A stretch of DNA of 64,000 nucleotides from Streptomyces sp. GESEQ-35 (GTDB taxonomy: Bacteria > Actinomycetota > Actinomycetes > Streptomycetales > Streptomycetaceae), in the NCBI RefSeq assembly GCF_017948485.1, contig NZ_JAFFSX010000011.1, forward strand, positions 248,001 through 312,000, given 5' to 3'. The position numbers and the translations under genes were made by a program. The notes beneath the pieces are model-generated. The model did not search any database, had not been told where the DNA came from, and worked only from the letters and a program-made list of their open reading frames with translations. The first letter of the stretch is position 1. Every line of letters begins with the position of its first letter. This document shows, piece after piece, positions 10,779-18,787 of this stretch.

Positions 10779-12194
10779 ATGGCAAAGGCACCCGTTCTCA
10801 CGCCGCGGGCGGACGACTTCCCCCGCTGGTACCAGGATCTGATCACCAAGGCCGAGCTGGCCGACAACGGCCCGGTGCGCGGCACCATGGTGATCCGACC
10901 GTACGGGTACGGACTGTGGGAGCGGATGCAGGCCGAGATGGACGCCCGCATCAAGGAGACGGGCACCGAGAACGCGTACTTCCCCCTGCTGATTCCGCAG
11001 TCGTACTTCGCCAAGGAGGCCGAGCACGTCGAGGGCTTCGCGCCCGAGCTCGCCGTGGTCACCCACGCCGGCGGCAAGGACCTCGAAGAGCCGGCCGTGG
11101 TCCGCCCCACCTCCGAGATGATCATCAACGACTACTTCTCGAAGTGGGTGCAGAGCTACCGCGACCTGCCCCTGCTGATCAACCAGTGGGCGAACGTGGT
11201 CCGTTGGGAGCTGCGGCCCCGACTCTTCCTCCGTACGACCGAGTTCCTGTGGCAGGAGGGCCACACCGCGCACGCCACGCACGAGGAGGCGCGCGACTTC
11301 GCCGCGCACATCCACCGGAAGGTCTACGAGGACTTCATGGTGAACGTCCTCGCCATCGACAGCGTCCCCGGCCGCAAGACCCTCAAGGAGCGCTTCGCGG
11401 GCGCCATCAACACCCTCACCCTCGAAGCGATGATGGGCGACGGCAAGGCACTCCAGATGGCCACCAGCCATGAGCTGGGCCAGAACTTCGCCAAGGCGTT
11501 CCACACCCGGTACCTGTCCAGGGACGGCAAGCAGGAGCTCGTCTGGCAGACGTCCTGGGGGTCCACGACCCGCATGATCGGCGCCCTGGTGATGACTCAC
11601 GGAGATGACAACGGGCTGCGGGTCCCGCCGCGCCTCGCCCGGGTCCAGGCCGTCGTCCTCGCGATCAAGGGCGATGACGCGGTTCTGGCCAAGGTCCGCG
11701 AAATCGGCGATCAGCTGACGGCGGCGGGCATCCGCGTCCACGTCGACGACCGTACGGACACCCCCTTCGGGCGCCGCGCCGTCGACTGGGAGCTCAAGGG
11801 CGTGCCCGTACGGATCGAGGTCGGCCCCCGTGACCTGGAGAACGGCACCGCGATGCTGGCCCGCCGTATCCCCGGCGGCAAGGAGCCGGTGCCGATCGAG
11901 TCGCTCGTACGGGTCCTCCCCACGATCCTCGAAGAGGATCAGGCGCTGCTGCTGACCCAGTCCCGCGAGCGCCGTGAGTCCCGTACGTCCGACGTGTCGA
12001 CCGTCGAGGAGGCCGTCGACGCGACGACCGCCGGCGGCTGGGCGCGCATCCCCTGGGCGGCGCTCGGCGAAGAAGGCGAGGCCAAGCTGGGTGAGCACGC
12101 CGTGACCGTACGGTGTCTGGTCGCCGAGGACGGGTCGGTGCCGGACACCGATGACGCACCCGGTAACGTCGCGATCGTCGCGCGCGCTTACTGA
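10779..12194 (+). CDS. proS: Prolyl-tRNA synthetase, short eukaryotic/archaeal-like form
   Basis: A 471-residue class II prolyl-tRNA synthetase that charges tRNA-Pro with proline. It starts MAKAPVLTPRADDFPRWYQD and has motif 2 in RTTEFLWQEGHTAHAT, motif 3-type residues, and an anticodon-binding domain after residue 285. It lacks the long editing insertion of typical bacterial ProRS and belongs to the short type. From memory, Streptomyces also carries a bacterial-type ProRS elsewhere, so this may be a second copy. The ATG at 10779 is chosen over the upstream in-frame codons because the family sequence begins there. Confidence 0.93.
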   Translation: MAKAPVLTPRADDFPRWYQDLITKAELADNGPVRGTMVIRPYGYGLWERMQAEMDARIKETGTENAYFPLLIPQSYFAKEAEHVEGFAPELAVVTHAGGKDLEEPAVVRPTSEMIINDYFSKWVQSYRDLPLLINQWANVVRWELRPRLFLRTTEFLWQEGHTAHATHEEARDFAAHIHRKVYEDFMVNVLAIDSVPGRKTLKERFAGAINTLTLEAMMGDGKALQMATSHELGQNFAKAFHTRYLSRDGKQELVWQTSWGSTTRMIGALVMTHGDDNGLRVPPRLARVQAVVLAIKGDDAVLAKVREIGDQLTAAGIRVHVDDRTDTPFGRRAVDWELKGVPVRIEVGPRDLENGTAMLARRIPGGKEPVPIESLVRVLPTILEEDQALLLTQSRERRESRTSDVSTVEEAVDATTAGGWARIPWAALGEEGEAKLGEHAVTVRCLVAEDGSVPDTDDAPGNVAIVARAY

Positions 12195-12445
12195 GGCATG
12201 GGTCCAAGCGGCCGAAACGCCTCTTGCGCATCGCGCGAACACACGTACCCCGGCGTGCGGACGTCGTATACGCGCCGGGGCGTACGTCAGCCTACGTACC
12301 AGCTTGTGGTGAGCTGTGAGGCTTCTCCGCAGATCAGCGCACCCGCCCTCGTCCGGACGCATCAGCGGCAACTGACGGGTACGTGCAAATTATTTGGGAT
12401 GCCCCGGAATAGGAACACAGCGGCACTCTGGCTCGTTGTCATTAC

Positions 12446-13048
12446 GTGAGCACGACACAGACACCACCTGTTCTCGCCGCAGAGCTGGCAGAGGCGTGGG
12501 CCGATATTCAGCGGTACCACCCCGAGCTGCCGGATCTTGCCGCGCCCGAGTCACTGATCGGGGAGTCGTCGTCCGCCTGCGGGCACGAGCTCTCCTTCGA
12601 GCGACTGCTCCATGAGGCAGTCCACGGCATCGCCGCCGCCCGCGGAATTCGCGACACCTCGCGGGCCGGCCGCTACCACAACCGCAGATTCCTCGCGATC
12701 GCCGAGGAGATGGGCCTGGACCACCCGGAGGAACCGCATCCGAGCAGCGGCTTCTCCCTGGTCGCGCTCAACCCCGAGGCCAAGCGGCGCTACCGCCCGA
12801 CGATCGAGCGCCTCCAGCGCGCCCTGAAGGCCCATACGGCAGCGACGTCCGCGGACACGTCCCGCACCTTCCGCGGCCCGGCGGCCCGCCACGGCTCCTC
12901 GGGCGGCGGCGTCAGAGTCAAGGCGGTATGCGACTGCGGCCGCAACGTGCGGGTCGTCCCGTCGGTACTGGCCCAGGCACCGATCGTGTGCGGCGGCTGC
13001 GGAAAGCCGTTCCGGATTCCGGAGGTGGTGGGCGCGGTAGCGAGCTGA
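12446..13048 (+). CDS. SprT-like zinc-dependent domain protein
   Basis: A 200-residue protein with HEAVH at residues 56-60 and a later His in RYHNRRF (His78), the SprT/Spartan-type metallopeptidase arrangement. Its C-terminus has CDCG and CGGCG pairs (about 163-185) forming a probable zinc ribbon. GTG at 12446 gives MSTTQTPPVL. It is a common single gene at this position in Streptomyces and has no assigned role. Protease activity against DNA-protein crosslinks would be by analogy only. The 251-base gap before it shows no gene. Confidence 0.7.
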   Translation: MSTTQTPPVLAAELAEAWADIQRYHPELPDLAAPESLIGESSSACGHELSFERLLHEAVHGIAAARGIRDTSRAGRYHNRRFLAIAEEMGLDHPEEPHPSSGFSLVALNPEAKRRYRPTIERLQRALKAHTAATSADTSRTFRGPAARHGSSGGGVRVKAVCDCGRNVRVVPSVLAQAPIVCGGCGKPFRIPEVVGAVAS

Positions 13049-13052
13049 GACG

Positions 13053-13073
13053 ACGGCTGCTCGTGGCAGCCGT
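13053..13073 (+). terminator. Hairpin after the SprT-like gene
   Basis: ACGGCTGC (13053-13060) and GCAGCCGT (13066-13073) form a perfect 8-bp stem with a 5-base loop, five bases after the stop codon. The remaining gap to rpsP (to 13329) should hold the rpsP promoter; a CACAAT -10-like hexamer lies near 13188. Confidence 0.6.
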
Positions 13074-13329
13074 ACCCAGTTCGCCGCTCCGTCGTGCCGT
13101 GCACCCGACGTACGTGACCGACGCCGGGTGCCGGTCCGGCCTGCCCGGTCACATGCACCATCGGTCCGACGCGGCCCGCAGGGTATGGCACAATGGCTAG
13201 CTGTACTCGACAGCCGCACAGGAACCCTCTCGCCTCCGGCTGACGCGTCCATCGGGCACTCGGGTACCGCAACCCCACGCGGCCATCTCGCCGTGCCCAA
13301 CCACGTCAAATCCAGGAGAACCCACTCCC

Positions 13330-13749
13330 GTGGCAGTCAAGATCAAGCTGAAGCGTCTGGGCAAGATCCGTTCGCCTCACTACCGCATCGTCGTCGCCGA
13401 CTCCCGCACCCGTCGTGACGGCCGTGCGATCGAGGAGATCGGTCTGTACCACCCGGTGCAGAACCCGTCGCGCATGGAGGTCGACGCCGAGCGCGTGGCC
13501 TACTGGCTCGGTGTCGGCGCTCAGCCGACCGAGCCCGTCCTCGCCATCCTGAAGAAGACCGGCGACTGGCAGAAGTACAAGGGCGAGCCCGCCCCGCCGC
13601 CGCTGCTCCAGCCGGCCGAGAAGGCGGCGCGTCCGTCCTTCGAGGCTCTCGGTGGCGACAGCGAGGGCAAGGGTGAGGCGATCACCCAGAAGAAGAAGGC
13701 TGAGAAGAAGGACGAGGCTCCCGCCGCGTCCGAGTCGACCGAGGCCTGA
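13330..13749 (+). CDS. rpsP: 30S ribosomal protein bS16
   Basis: A 139-residue ribosomal protein starting MAVKIKLKRLGKIRSPHYRI, the bS16 signature, that stabilises the 16S 5' domain. The C-terminus is extended by a Lys/Ala/Glu-rich tail, usual in actinobacteria. GTG at 13330 follows AGGAGA at 13314-13319. It is the first gene of the rpsP-khpA-rimM-trmD operon. Confidence 0.96.
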   Translation: MAVKIKLKRLGKIRSPHYRIVVADSRTRRDGRAIEEIGLYHPVQNPSRMEVDAERVAYWLGVGAQPTEPVLAILKKTGDWQKYKGEPAPPPLLQPAEKAARPSFEALGGDSEGKGEAITQKKKAEKKDEAPAASESTEA

Positions 13750-13751
13750 GC

Positions 13752-13991
13752 ATGCTCGAGGAGGCTCTCGAGCACCTCGTAAAGGGCATCGTCGACAACC
13801 CGGACGATGTGCAGGTCGCCTCGCGCAACCTGCGCCGCGGACGCGTGCTCGAGGTCCGGGTCCACCCGGACGACCTCGGCAAGGTCATCGGCCGTAACGG
13901 CCGTACCGCACGCGCTCTGCGCACCGTCGTGGGCGCCATCGGCGGCCGCGGTGTCCGCGTCGACCTGGTCGACGTGGACCACGTCCGCTGA
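13752..13991 (+). CDS. khpA: KH-domain RNA-binding protein KhpA
   Basis: A 79-residue single KH domain with the GRNG loop in GKVIGRNGRTARALR near residues 45-58. It starts two bases after the rpsP stop. KhpA proteins bind RNA, usually paired with the Jag/KhpB protein, and sit between rpsP and rimM in most Gram-positives. Full length. Confidence 0.9.
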   Translation: MLEEALEHLVKGIVDNPDDVQVASRNLRRGRVLEVRVHPDDLGKVIGRNGRTARALRTVVGAIGGRGVRVDLVDVDHVR

Positions 13992-14012
13992 CGTCAAAAC
14001 GCAGCACCGGCT

Positions 14013-14048
14013 CGGGCCGGGGAGGGCCAGTGGGCCGTCCCCGGCCCG
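14013..14048 (+). terminator. Strong intercistronic hairpin between khpA and rimM
   Basis: CGGGCCGGGGA (14013-14023) pairs perfectly with TCCCCGGCCCG (14038-14048). Within the 14-base interval a second GGCC/GGCC pair can form. It lies inside a conserved operon, so it is more likely an attenuator or RNA-processing site than a full stop. The tail has no U-run. Confidence 0.6.
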
Positions 14049-14075
14049 TAGTCGTACTACAGGAGATCAAGCACA

Positions 14076-14645
14076 GTGCAGCTGGTAGTCGCTCGTATCG
14101 GCCGTGCCCACGGCATCAAGGGCGAGGTCACCGTCGAGGTCCGCACCGACGAGCCGGAGCTGAGGCTCGCGCCCGGCGCCGTACTGGAGACGGACCCAGC
14201 CTCGACGGGCCCGCTCACCATCGAGACCGGCCGCGTCCACAGCGGCCGCCTCCTCCTGCGCTTCGAGGGTGTGAAGGACCGCAACGCCGCCGAGGCGCTG
14301 CGCAACACCCTCCTGATCGCCGAGGTGGACCCGGAGGTGCTCCCCGAGGAGGAGGACGAGTACTACGACCACCAGCTGATGGACCTGGACGTGGTCACCA
14401 AGGACGGCACCGAGGTCGGCCGGATCACCGAGATCTCCCACCTGCCCTCGCAGGACCTGTTCATCGTGGAGCGCCCGGACGGCAGCGAGGTGCTGATCCC
14501 CTTCGTCGAGGAGATCGTCACCGAGATCGACCTGGAGGAGCAGCGCGCGGTCATCGACCCGCCGCCGGGTCTGATCGAAGACCAGGCCGCCCGCGACGAA
14601 GTCGCTGATGGACACAGTGTCTCGTCCAGGGACACAGAAGCATGA
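14076..14645 (+). CDS. rimM: Ribosome maturation factor RimM
   Basis: A 189-residue 16S rRNA processing factor that binds uS19 during 30S head assembly. The N-terminus MQLVVARIGRAHGIKGEV is the RimM signature; a C-terminal PRC-barrel follows (DLFIVERPDGSEVLIPFVEE). GTG at 14076 follows GGAG about 10 bases upstream. The last codons overlap trmD by four bases. Confidence 0.94.
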   Translation: MQLVVARIGRAHGIKGEVTVEVRTDEPELRLAPGAVLETDPASTGPLTIETGRVHSGRLLLRFEGVKDRNAAEALRNTLLIAEVDPEVLPEEEDEYYDHQLMDLDVVTKDGTEVGRITEISHLPSQDLFIVERPDGSEVLIPFVEEIVTEIDLEEQRAVIDPPPGLIEDQAARDEVADGHSVSSRDTEA

Positions 14646-15475
14646 GGCTCGACGTCGTCACGATCTTCCCCGAGTATCTGGAGCCCCTGAACGTCTCCCT
14701 CGTCGGCAAGGCACGCGCGCGTGGACAGCTGAATGTGCACGTGCATGATCTGCGGACCTGGACGTACGACCGCCACAACACGGTCGACGACACCCCGTAC
14801 GGCGGCGGCCCCGGCATGGTGATGAAGACCGAGCCCTGGGGCGACGCCCTGGACTCCGCCCTGGCCGACGGCTACGAGACGGGCTCCCACAGCCCTGCGC
14901 TCCTCGTTCCGACGCCCAGTGGCCGCCCCTTCACCCAGGAACTCGCCGTCGAGCTCTCCGAGCGCCCCTGGCTGATCTTCACGCCGGCCCGCTACGAAGG
15001 CATCGACCGCCGCGTCATCGACGAGTACAGGACCCGGATGCCCGTCTACGAGGTGTCCATCGGCGACTATGTCCTCGCGGGCGGCGAGGCAGCCGTACTC
15101 GTCATCACGGAAGCCGTGGCACGCCTGCTGCCCGGCGTCCTGGGGAACGCCGAGTCCCACCGGGACGACTCCTTCGCGCCCGGCGCCATGGCCAACCTCC
15201 TGGAGGGGCCCGTCTACACCAAGCCGCCCCAGTGGCGCGGCCGGGAGATCCCGGAGGTGCTGCTCAGCGGGCACCACGGCAAGATCGCCCGCTGGCGCCG
15301 GGACGAGGCGCTGAAGCGTACGACGGCCCACCGGCCCGACCTCATCGAGCGCTGCGACCCCAAGGCCTTCGACAAGAAGGACCGCGAGATGCTCTCCATC
15401 CTGGGCTGGATGCCCGATCCGGAGGGGGAGCCGTACGGCCGATTTTGGCGCAGGCCGGAGGGCGTGGAAGAATAG
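14642..15475 (+). CDS. trmD: tRNA (guanine-N1)-methyltransferase TrmD
   Basis: A 277-residue SPOUT methyltransferase making m1G37 in tRNA, which prevents frameshifting. Knot motifs are visible: PYGGGPGMVMKTEP, RYEGIDRRVID and SIGDYVLAGGEAAV. ATG at 14642 overlaps the rimM stop (ATGA). Length and motifs are normal. A short hairpin, CCCCTG/CAGGGG at 15504-15518, follows the gene and may limit readthrough to rplS. Confidence 0.96.
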   Translation: MRLDVVTIFPEYLEPLNVSLVGKARARGQLNVHVHDLRTWTYDRHNTVDDTPYGGGPGMVMKTEPWGDALDSALADGYETGSHSPALLVPTPSGRPFTQELAVELSERPWLIFTPARYEGIDRRVIDEYRTRMPVYEVSIGDYVLAGGEAAVLVITEAVARLLPGVLGNAESHRDDSFAPGAMANLLEGPVYTKPPQWRGREIPEVLLSGHHGKIARWRRDEALKRTTAHRPDLIERCDPKAFDKKDREMLSILGWMPDPEGEPYGRFWRRPEGVEE

Positions 15476-15610
15476 GCCGCTGCTGTGCGCCGTCCGGCGT
15501 GCGCCCCTGCCACAGGGGGACACGACGCCCGCCCCGACAAGCACGGCTCTCATTCAGGAACACCTAGTTTCCGTTGATGACCTGTGGCATCAGCGAGGAA
15601 AGCAGACGAA

Positions 15611-15961
15611 ATGTCTCACCTGCTCGATACCGTCGACTCCGAGTCGCTGCGCAGCGACGTCCCGGCCTTCCGCCCGGGTGACACCGTGAACGTCCACGTC
15701 CGCGTCATCGAGGGCAACCGCTCCCGTGTGCAGCAGTTCAAGGGCGTAGTCATCCGCCGCCAGGGCTCCGGTGTCCGCGAGACCTTCACGGTCCGCAAGG
15801 TCTCCTTCTCCGTCGGCGTCGAGCGCACCTTCCCGGTGCACACCCCGATCGTCGAGAAGATCGAGCTCGTCACCAAGGGCGACGTGCGCCGCGCGAAGCT
15901 GTACTACCTGCGCGACCTGCGCGGCAAGGCCGCGAAGATCAAGGAGAAGCGCGAGAACTGA
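15611..15961 (+). CDS. rplS: 50S ribosomal protein bL19
   Basis: A 116-residue ribosomal protein at the 30S-50S interface. VHVRVIEGNRSRVQQFKGVV and the RKVSFSVGVERTFPVH region are diagnostic of bL19. ATG at 15611 follows GAGGAAAG at 15595-15602, so the in-frame GTG at 15584 is rejected. It is separated from trmD by 135 bases and probably has its own promoter. Confidence 0.96.
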   Translation: MSHLLDTVDSESLRSDVPAFRPGDTVNVHVRVIEGNRSRVQQFKGVVIRRQGSGVRETFTVRKVSFSVGVERTFPVHTPIVEKIELVTKGDVRRAKLYYLRDLRGKAAKIKEKREN

Positions 15962-15970
15962 GCGCTTCTC
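15944..15970 (+). terminator. Hairpin straddling the rplS stop codon
   Basis: GAGAAGCGC (15944-15952) pairs perfectly with GCGCTTCTC (15962-15970); the 9-base loop contains the stop codon. A second stem, GGGGCC/GGCCCC (15983-16005), follows and surrounds a TAGCAT -10-like sequence for sipW. Confidence 0.55.
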
Positions 15971-16006
15971 GGAGGTCACAGCGGGGCCGGATAGCATCTG
16001 GCCCCG

Positions 16007-16762
16007 ATGGACACCGAAGCACAGCAGACGGAGCGCGACCGCTCCTCCCGCCCTTTCGAATCCGAGAACTCGGACGCTTCCGAGGACAACTCGGACGGTT
16101 CCGAGGAGATCTCGGACACAAGAGGGCAGGAGGGACGGTCGCGTTTCGCGTTGGTGTCGTGGATCGCCGACTGGCTCCCGGGTGGGCGGATCAGCCTGAC
16201 CTTGCTCGTCTGCCTGCTGTTTCTTCTCCTGCTTAACGCGTTCGTGGCGCGGCCCTTCCAGATTCCCAGCGGATCCATGGAGAGCGGATTGAGGATCGGG
16301 GACCGCGTTCTCGTAAATAAGTTGGCGTACCGTTTTGGTGCTCAGCCGCGCCGTGGTGATGTGATCGTGTTCGACGGAACCGGGTATTTCGGGGACGCGG
16401 ACTACATCAAGCGCGTTGTGGGTGTGGGGGGAGACCACGTGGTCTGCTGTGACAAGAAGGGGAGGATCGTGGTGAACGGCCGGTCGGTCGATGAGTCGTC
16501 GTTCCTGTACCCCGGCGACAGCCCGTCCACGGTGTCCTTCGACGTCGCCGTTCCGGAGGGCACCCTGTTCGTCCTCGGCGACCACCGCAGCGACTCCAGC
16601 GACTCCCGCGACCACCTCGGCTCGCCGGGCGGCGGCATGATCCCCGTGGACGACGTCGTGGGCCGGGCCGACTGGATCGTCTGGCCGTCCGGACACGCCA
16701 CCCGCCTGCACCGTCCGGACGCTTACGCGCGCGTGTCTGCCGCGGAGAGCGCCCATGGGTAA
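16007..16762 (+). CDS. sipW: Type I signal peptidase (SipW-like)
   Basis: A 251-residue membrane-bound serine/lysine protease that removes signal peptides from exported proteins. An acidic, Ser-rich cytoplasmic N-terminus (1-45) precedes one membrane helix (62-80) and the catalytic PSGSM with Ser90. The general base Lys lies in IKRVVGVGGD, and the GDHRSDSSDSRDH box is present. There is no C-terminal anchor. It is the first of four adjacent paralogues, overlaps sipX by eight bases, and may be leaderless from a TAGCAT at 15992. Confidence 0.93.
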   Translation: MDTEAQQTERDRSSRPFESENSDASEDNSDGSEEISDTRGQEGRSRFALVSWIADWLPGGRISLTLLVCLLFLLLLNAFVARPFQIPSGSMESGLRIGDRVLVNKLAYRFGAQPRRGDVIVFDGTGYFGDADYIKRVVGVGGDHVVCCDKKGRIVVNGRSVDESSFLYPGDSPSTVSFDVAVPEGTLFVLGDHRSDSSDSRDHLGSPGGGMIPVDDVVGRADWIVWPSGHATRLHRPDAYARVSAAESAHG

Positions 16763-17846
16763 CCGCGGCAGGCCGCGTGGTGTCTCCGGTCACGCGGCCG
16801 ACAACCTGCTGCCCACCGGCTCCCGGCGCGCCATCAGCGTGGGCAGCGGCCGGACCCGCGCCGAGCGGCGCAAGCTCCAGCGCAAGGTCAAGCGGCGGCG
16901 CAGGCGCTCCGCGGCCAAGGAGATACCCCTCCTCGTCGGTGTCGCGGTCCTCATAGCCCTCGTGCTGAAGACGTTCCTCGTCCAGGCCTTCGTGATCCCG
17001 TCCGGCTCCATGGAACAGACGATCCAGATCGGCGACCGCGTCCTGGTCGACAAGTTCACCCCGTGGTTCGGCTCGAAGCCGCAGCGCGGTGACGTCGTCG
17101 TCTTCAAGGACCCCGGTGGCTGGCTCCAGGACGAGCAGACCACCACGAAGAAGGAAGACCCCATTGTCATCAAGCAGGTCAAGGAAGGGCTCACCTTCAT
17201 CGGCCTGCTGCCGTCCGACAACGAGAAGGACCTCATCAAGCGGGTCGTCGGAGTCGGCGGCGATCGCGTCAAGTGCTGTGACACGCAAGGACGGGTGACC
17301 GTCAACGGCGTTCCCCTGGAGGAGGGTGACTACCTCTATCCCGGGAACGTCCCGTCCCAGGCCGAGTTCGACATCACCGTCCCGCAGGGACGGCTGTGGG
17401 TGATGGGCGACCACCGGAGCAACTCCGCGGACTCCCGCTCGCATCAGGACGAGGACTACGGCGGCACGGTCTCCGAGGACGAGGTGGTGGGCCGGGCCAG
17501 GGTCATCGCCTGGCCCTTCAACCACTGGGACTCCCTGAACGAACCAAATACATACGCTTCCGTGTCCGACTCGACGGCCGGGTCGACCGCGGCTCCCCAG
17601 CTGTCGCATAGGGTTGCACCCGACGATCCGAACGGAACGATCCAACTCCCGACCCCTGCGGAACTCCCGCTCGTTATGGGAGTGGTGGGCCTGCGCCGCG
17701 TATGGGGCAGGCGGCGGCACAGAGTAAGGAGTTGGCGTGGGGGATGTGGCGGTTGGCGCACGGTCCGGGCAAGACGGCGAGGACCGCGGGCGCCCCGTGG
17801 AAGCGGCTGTCCCGGCCGCGGACAGCGCCGTGACCCCCGGGAATGA
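16755..17846 (+). CDS. sipX: Type I signal peptidase (SipX-like)
   Basis: A 363-residue signal peptidase with a very basic N-terminus (RRKLQRKVKRRRRR), a membrane helix at 57-78, catalytic Ser85 in PSGSM, and the Lys in IKRVVGVGGD. A 40-residue insertion between box B and the Lys is shared with SipY. After about residue 320 the protein turns into an Arg/Gly-rich tail that overlaps the sipY start by 110 bases in another frame. The tail may be low-constraint readthrough to the next stop. In S. lividans, sipW-sipX-sipY form one operon. Confidence 0.9.
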   Translation: MGNRGRPRGVSGHAADNLLPTGSRRAISVGSGRTRAERRKLQRKVKRRRRRSAAKEIPLLVGVAVLIALVLKTFLVQAFVIPSGSMEQTIQIGDRVLVDKFTPWFGSKPQRGDVVVFKDPGGWLQDEQTTTKKEDPIVIKQVKEGLTFIGLLPSDNEKDLIKRVVGVGGDRVKCCDTQGRVTVNGVPLEEGDYLYPGNVPSQAEFDITVPQGRLWVMGDHRSNSADSRSHQDEDYGGTVSEDEVVGRARVIAWPFNHWDSLNEPNTYASVSDSTAGSTAAPQLSHRVAPDDPNGTIQLPTPAELPLVMGVVGLRRVWGRRRHRVRSWRGGCGGWRTVRARRRGPRAPRGSGCPGRGQRRDPRE

Positions 17847-18717
17847 CTCCGGGGTGCCCGACGACGGCATGACGGCGGACGGGCGGAACGGGTCCGGGGG
17901 CCTGGGTCCGGGCGACCCGACCCCCGCGGCGAAGAAGCCGCGCTCCTTCTGGAAGGAGTTGCCCATCCTGATCGGTATCGCGCTGGTACTGGCGCTGCTG
18001 ATCAAGACGTTCTTGGTGCAGGCGTTCTCGATCCCCTCCGACTCGATGCAGAACACCCTCCAGCAGGGTGACCGCGTCCTGGTCGACAAGCTCACCCCGT
18101 GGTTCGGCTCCGAGCCCGAGCGCGGCGAGGTCGTCGTATTCCACGACCCCGACAACTGGCTGGCGGGCGAGCCCACGACGGATCCGAACGCCCTTCAGAC
18201 CTTCCTCAGCTGGATCGGCCTGATGCCGTCCGCGGAGGAGAAGGACCTCATCAAGCGTGTGGTCGGCGTCGGCGGCGACACCGTCGAGTGCAAGGGCACG
18301 GGCCCGCTGACGGTCAACGGCAAGGCGCTGAACGAGTCGTCGTACGTCTACCCCGGCAACACGCCGTGCAGCGTGGACGACCAGGGTGGCCAGTTCACGG
18401 TGAAGGTCCCCGAGGGCTTCATCTGGGTCATGGGCGACCACCGGCAGAACTCCCGCGACTCCCGCTACAACCAGTCGGACGCCAACAACGGCATGGTCCC
18501 GGTGGACAAGGTCGTCGGCCGCGCCATCGTCAAGGCCTGGCCGATCAACCGCTGGGGCACGCTCCCGGTCCCGGACACCTTCGACCAGTCCGGCCTGAAC
18601 GACCAGGCAGCGGCCGCGGCCACGTCGCCGGGTGCCGTGGCGCTCGTCGGAGCGGTGCCGCTGGTGCTGGTCCGGCGCCGCCGGAAGTCGTCCGAGTTCC
18701 GGAAGGTCTCCGAGTAA
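17737..18717 (+). CDS. sipY: Type I signal peptidase (SipY-like, probable major enzyme)
   Basis: A 326-residue signal peptidase. An acidic/Gly-rich cytoplasmic region (1-65) precedes a membrane helix at 75-97, catalytic Ser103 in PSDSM and Lys173 in LIKRVVGVGGD. A second hydrophobic segment near the C-terminus (SPGAVALVGAVPLVLV) is followed by an Arg/Lys cluster, a C-terminal anchor known in Streptomyces signal peptidases. GTG at 17737 follows AAGGAG at 17726-17731. SipY is the main signal peptidase in S. lividans; that role here is by homology. Confidence 0.92.
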   Translation: MGDVAVGARSGQDGEDRGRPVEAAVPAADSAVTPGNDSGVPDDGMTADGRNGSGGLGPGDPTPAAKKPRSFWKELPILIGIALVLALLIKTFLVQAFSIPSDSMQNTLQQGDRVLVDKLTPWFGSEPERGEVVVFHDPDNWLAGEPTTDPNALQTFLSWIGLMPSAEEKDLIKRVVGVGGDTVECKGTGPLTVNGKALNESSYVYPGNTPCSVDDQGGQFTVKVPEGFIWVMGDHRQNSRDSRYNQSDANNGMVPVDKVVGRAIVKAWPINRWGTLPVPDTFDQSGLNDQAAAAATSPGAVALVGAVPLVLVRRRRKSSEFRKVSE

Positions 18718-18749
18718 CTCCGGGCTCGGATTATGAACCAAATCTTGGG

Positions 18750-18779
18750 CTGACCCGGTGCCGTACCCCCGGGTAGGGT
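18750..18779 (+). promoter_or_regulatory. Promoter for sipZ, predicted leaderless
   Basis: CTGACC (18750-18755) and TAGGGT (18774-18779) are separated by 18 bases. Transcription would begin about 18786, one or two bases before the sipZ ATG at 18788, giving a leaderless mRNA. No Shine-Dalgarno sequence is present, which agrees. Confidence 0.55.
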
Positions 18780-18787
18780 GCGGACCC

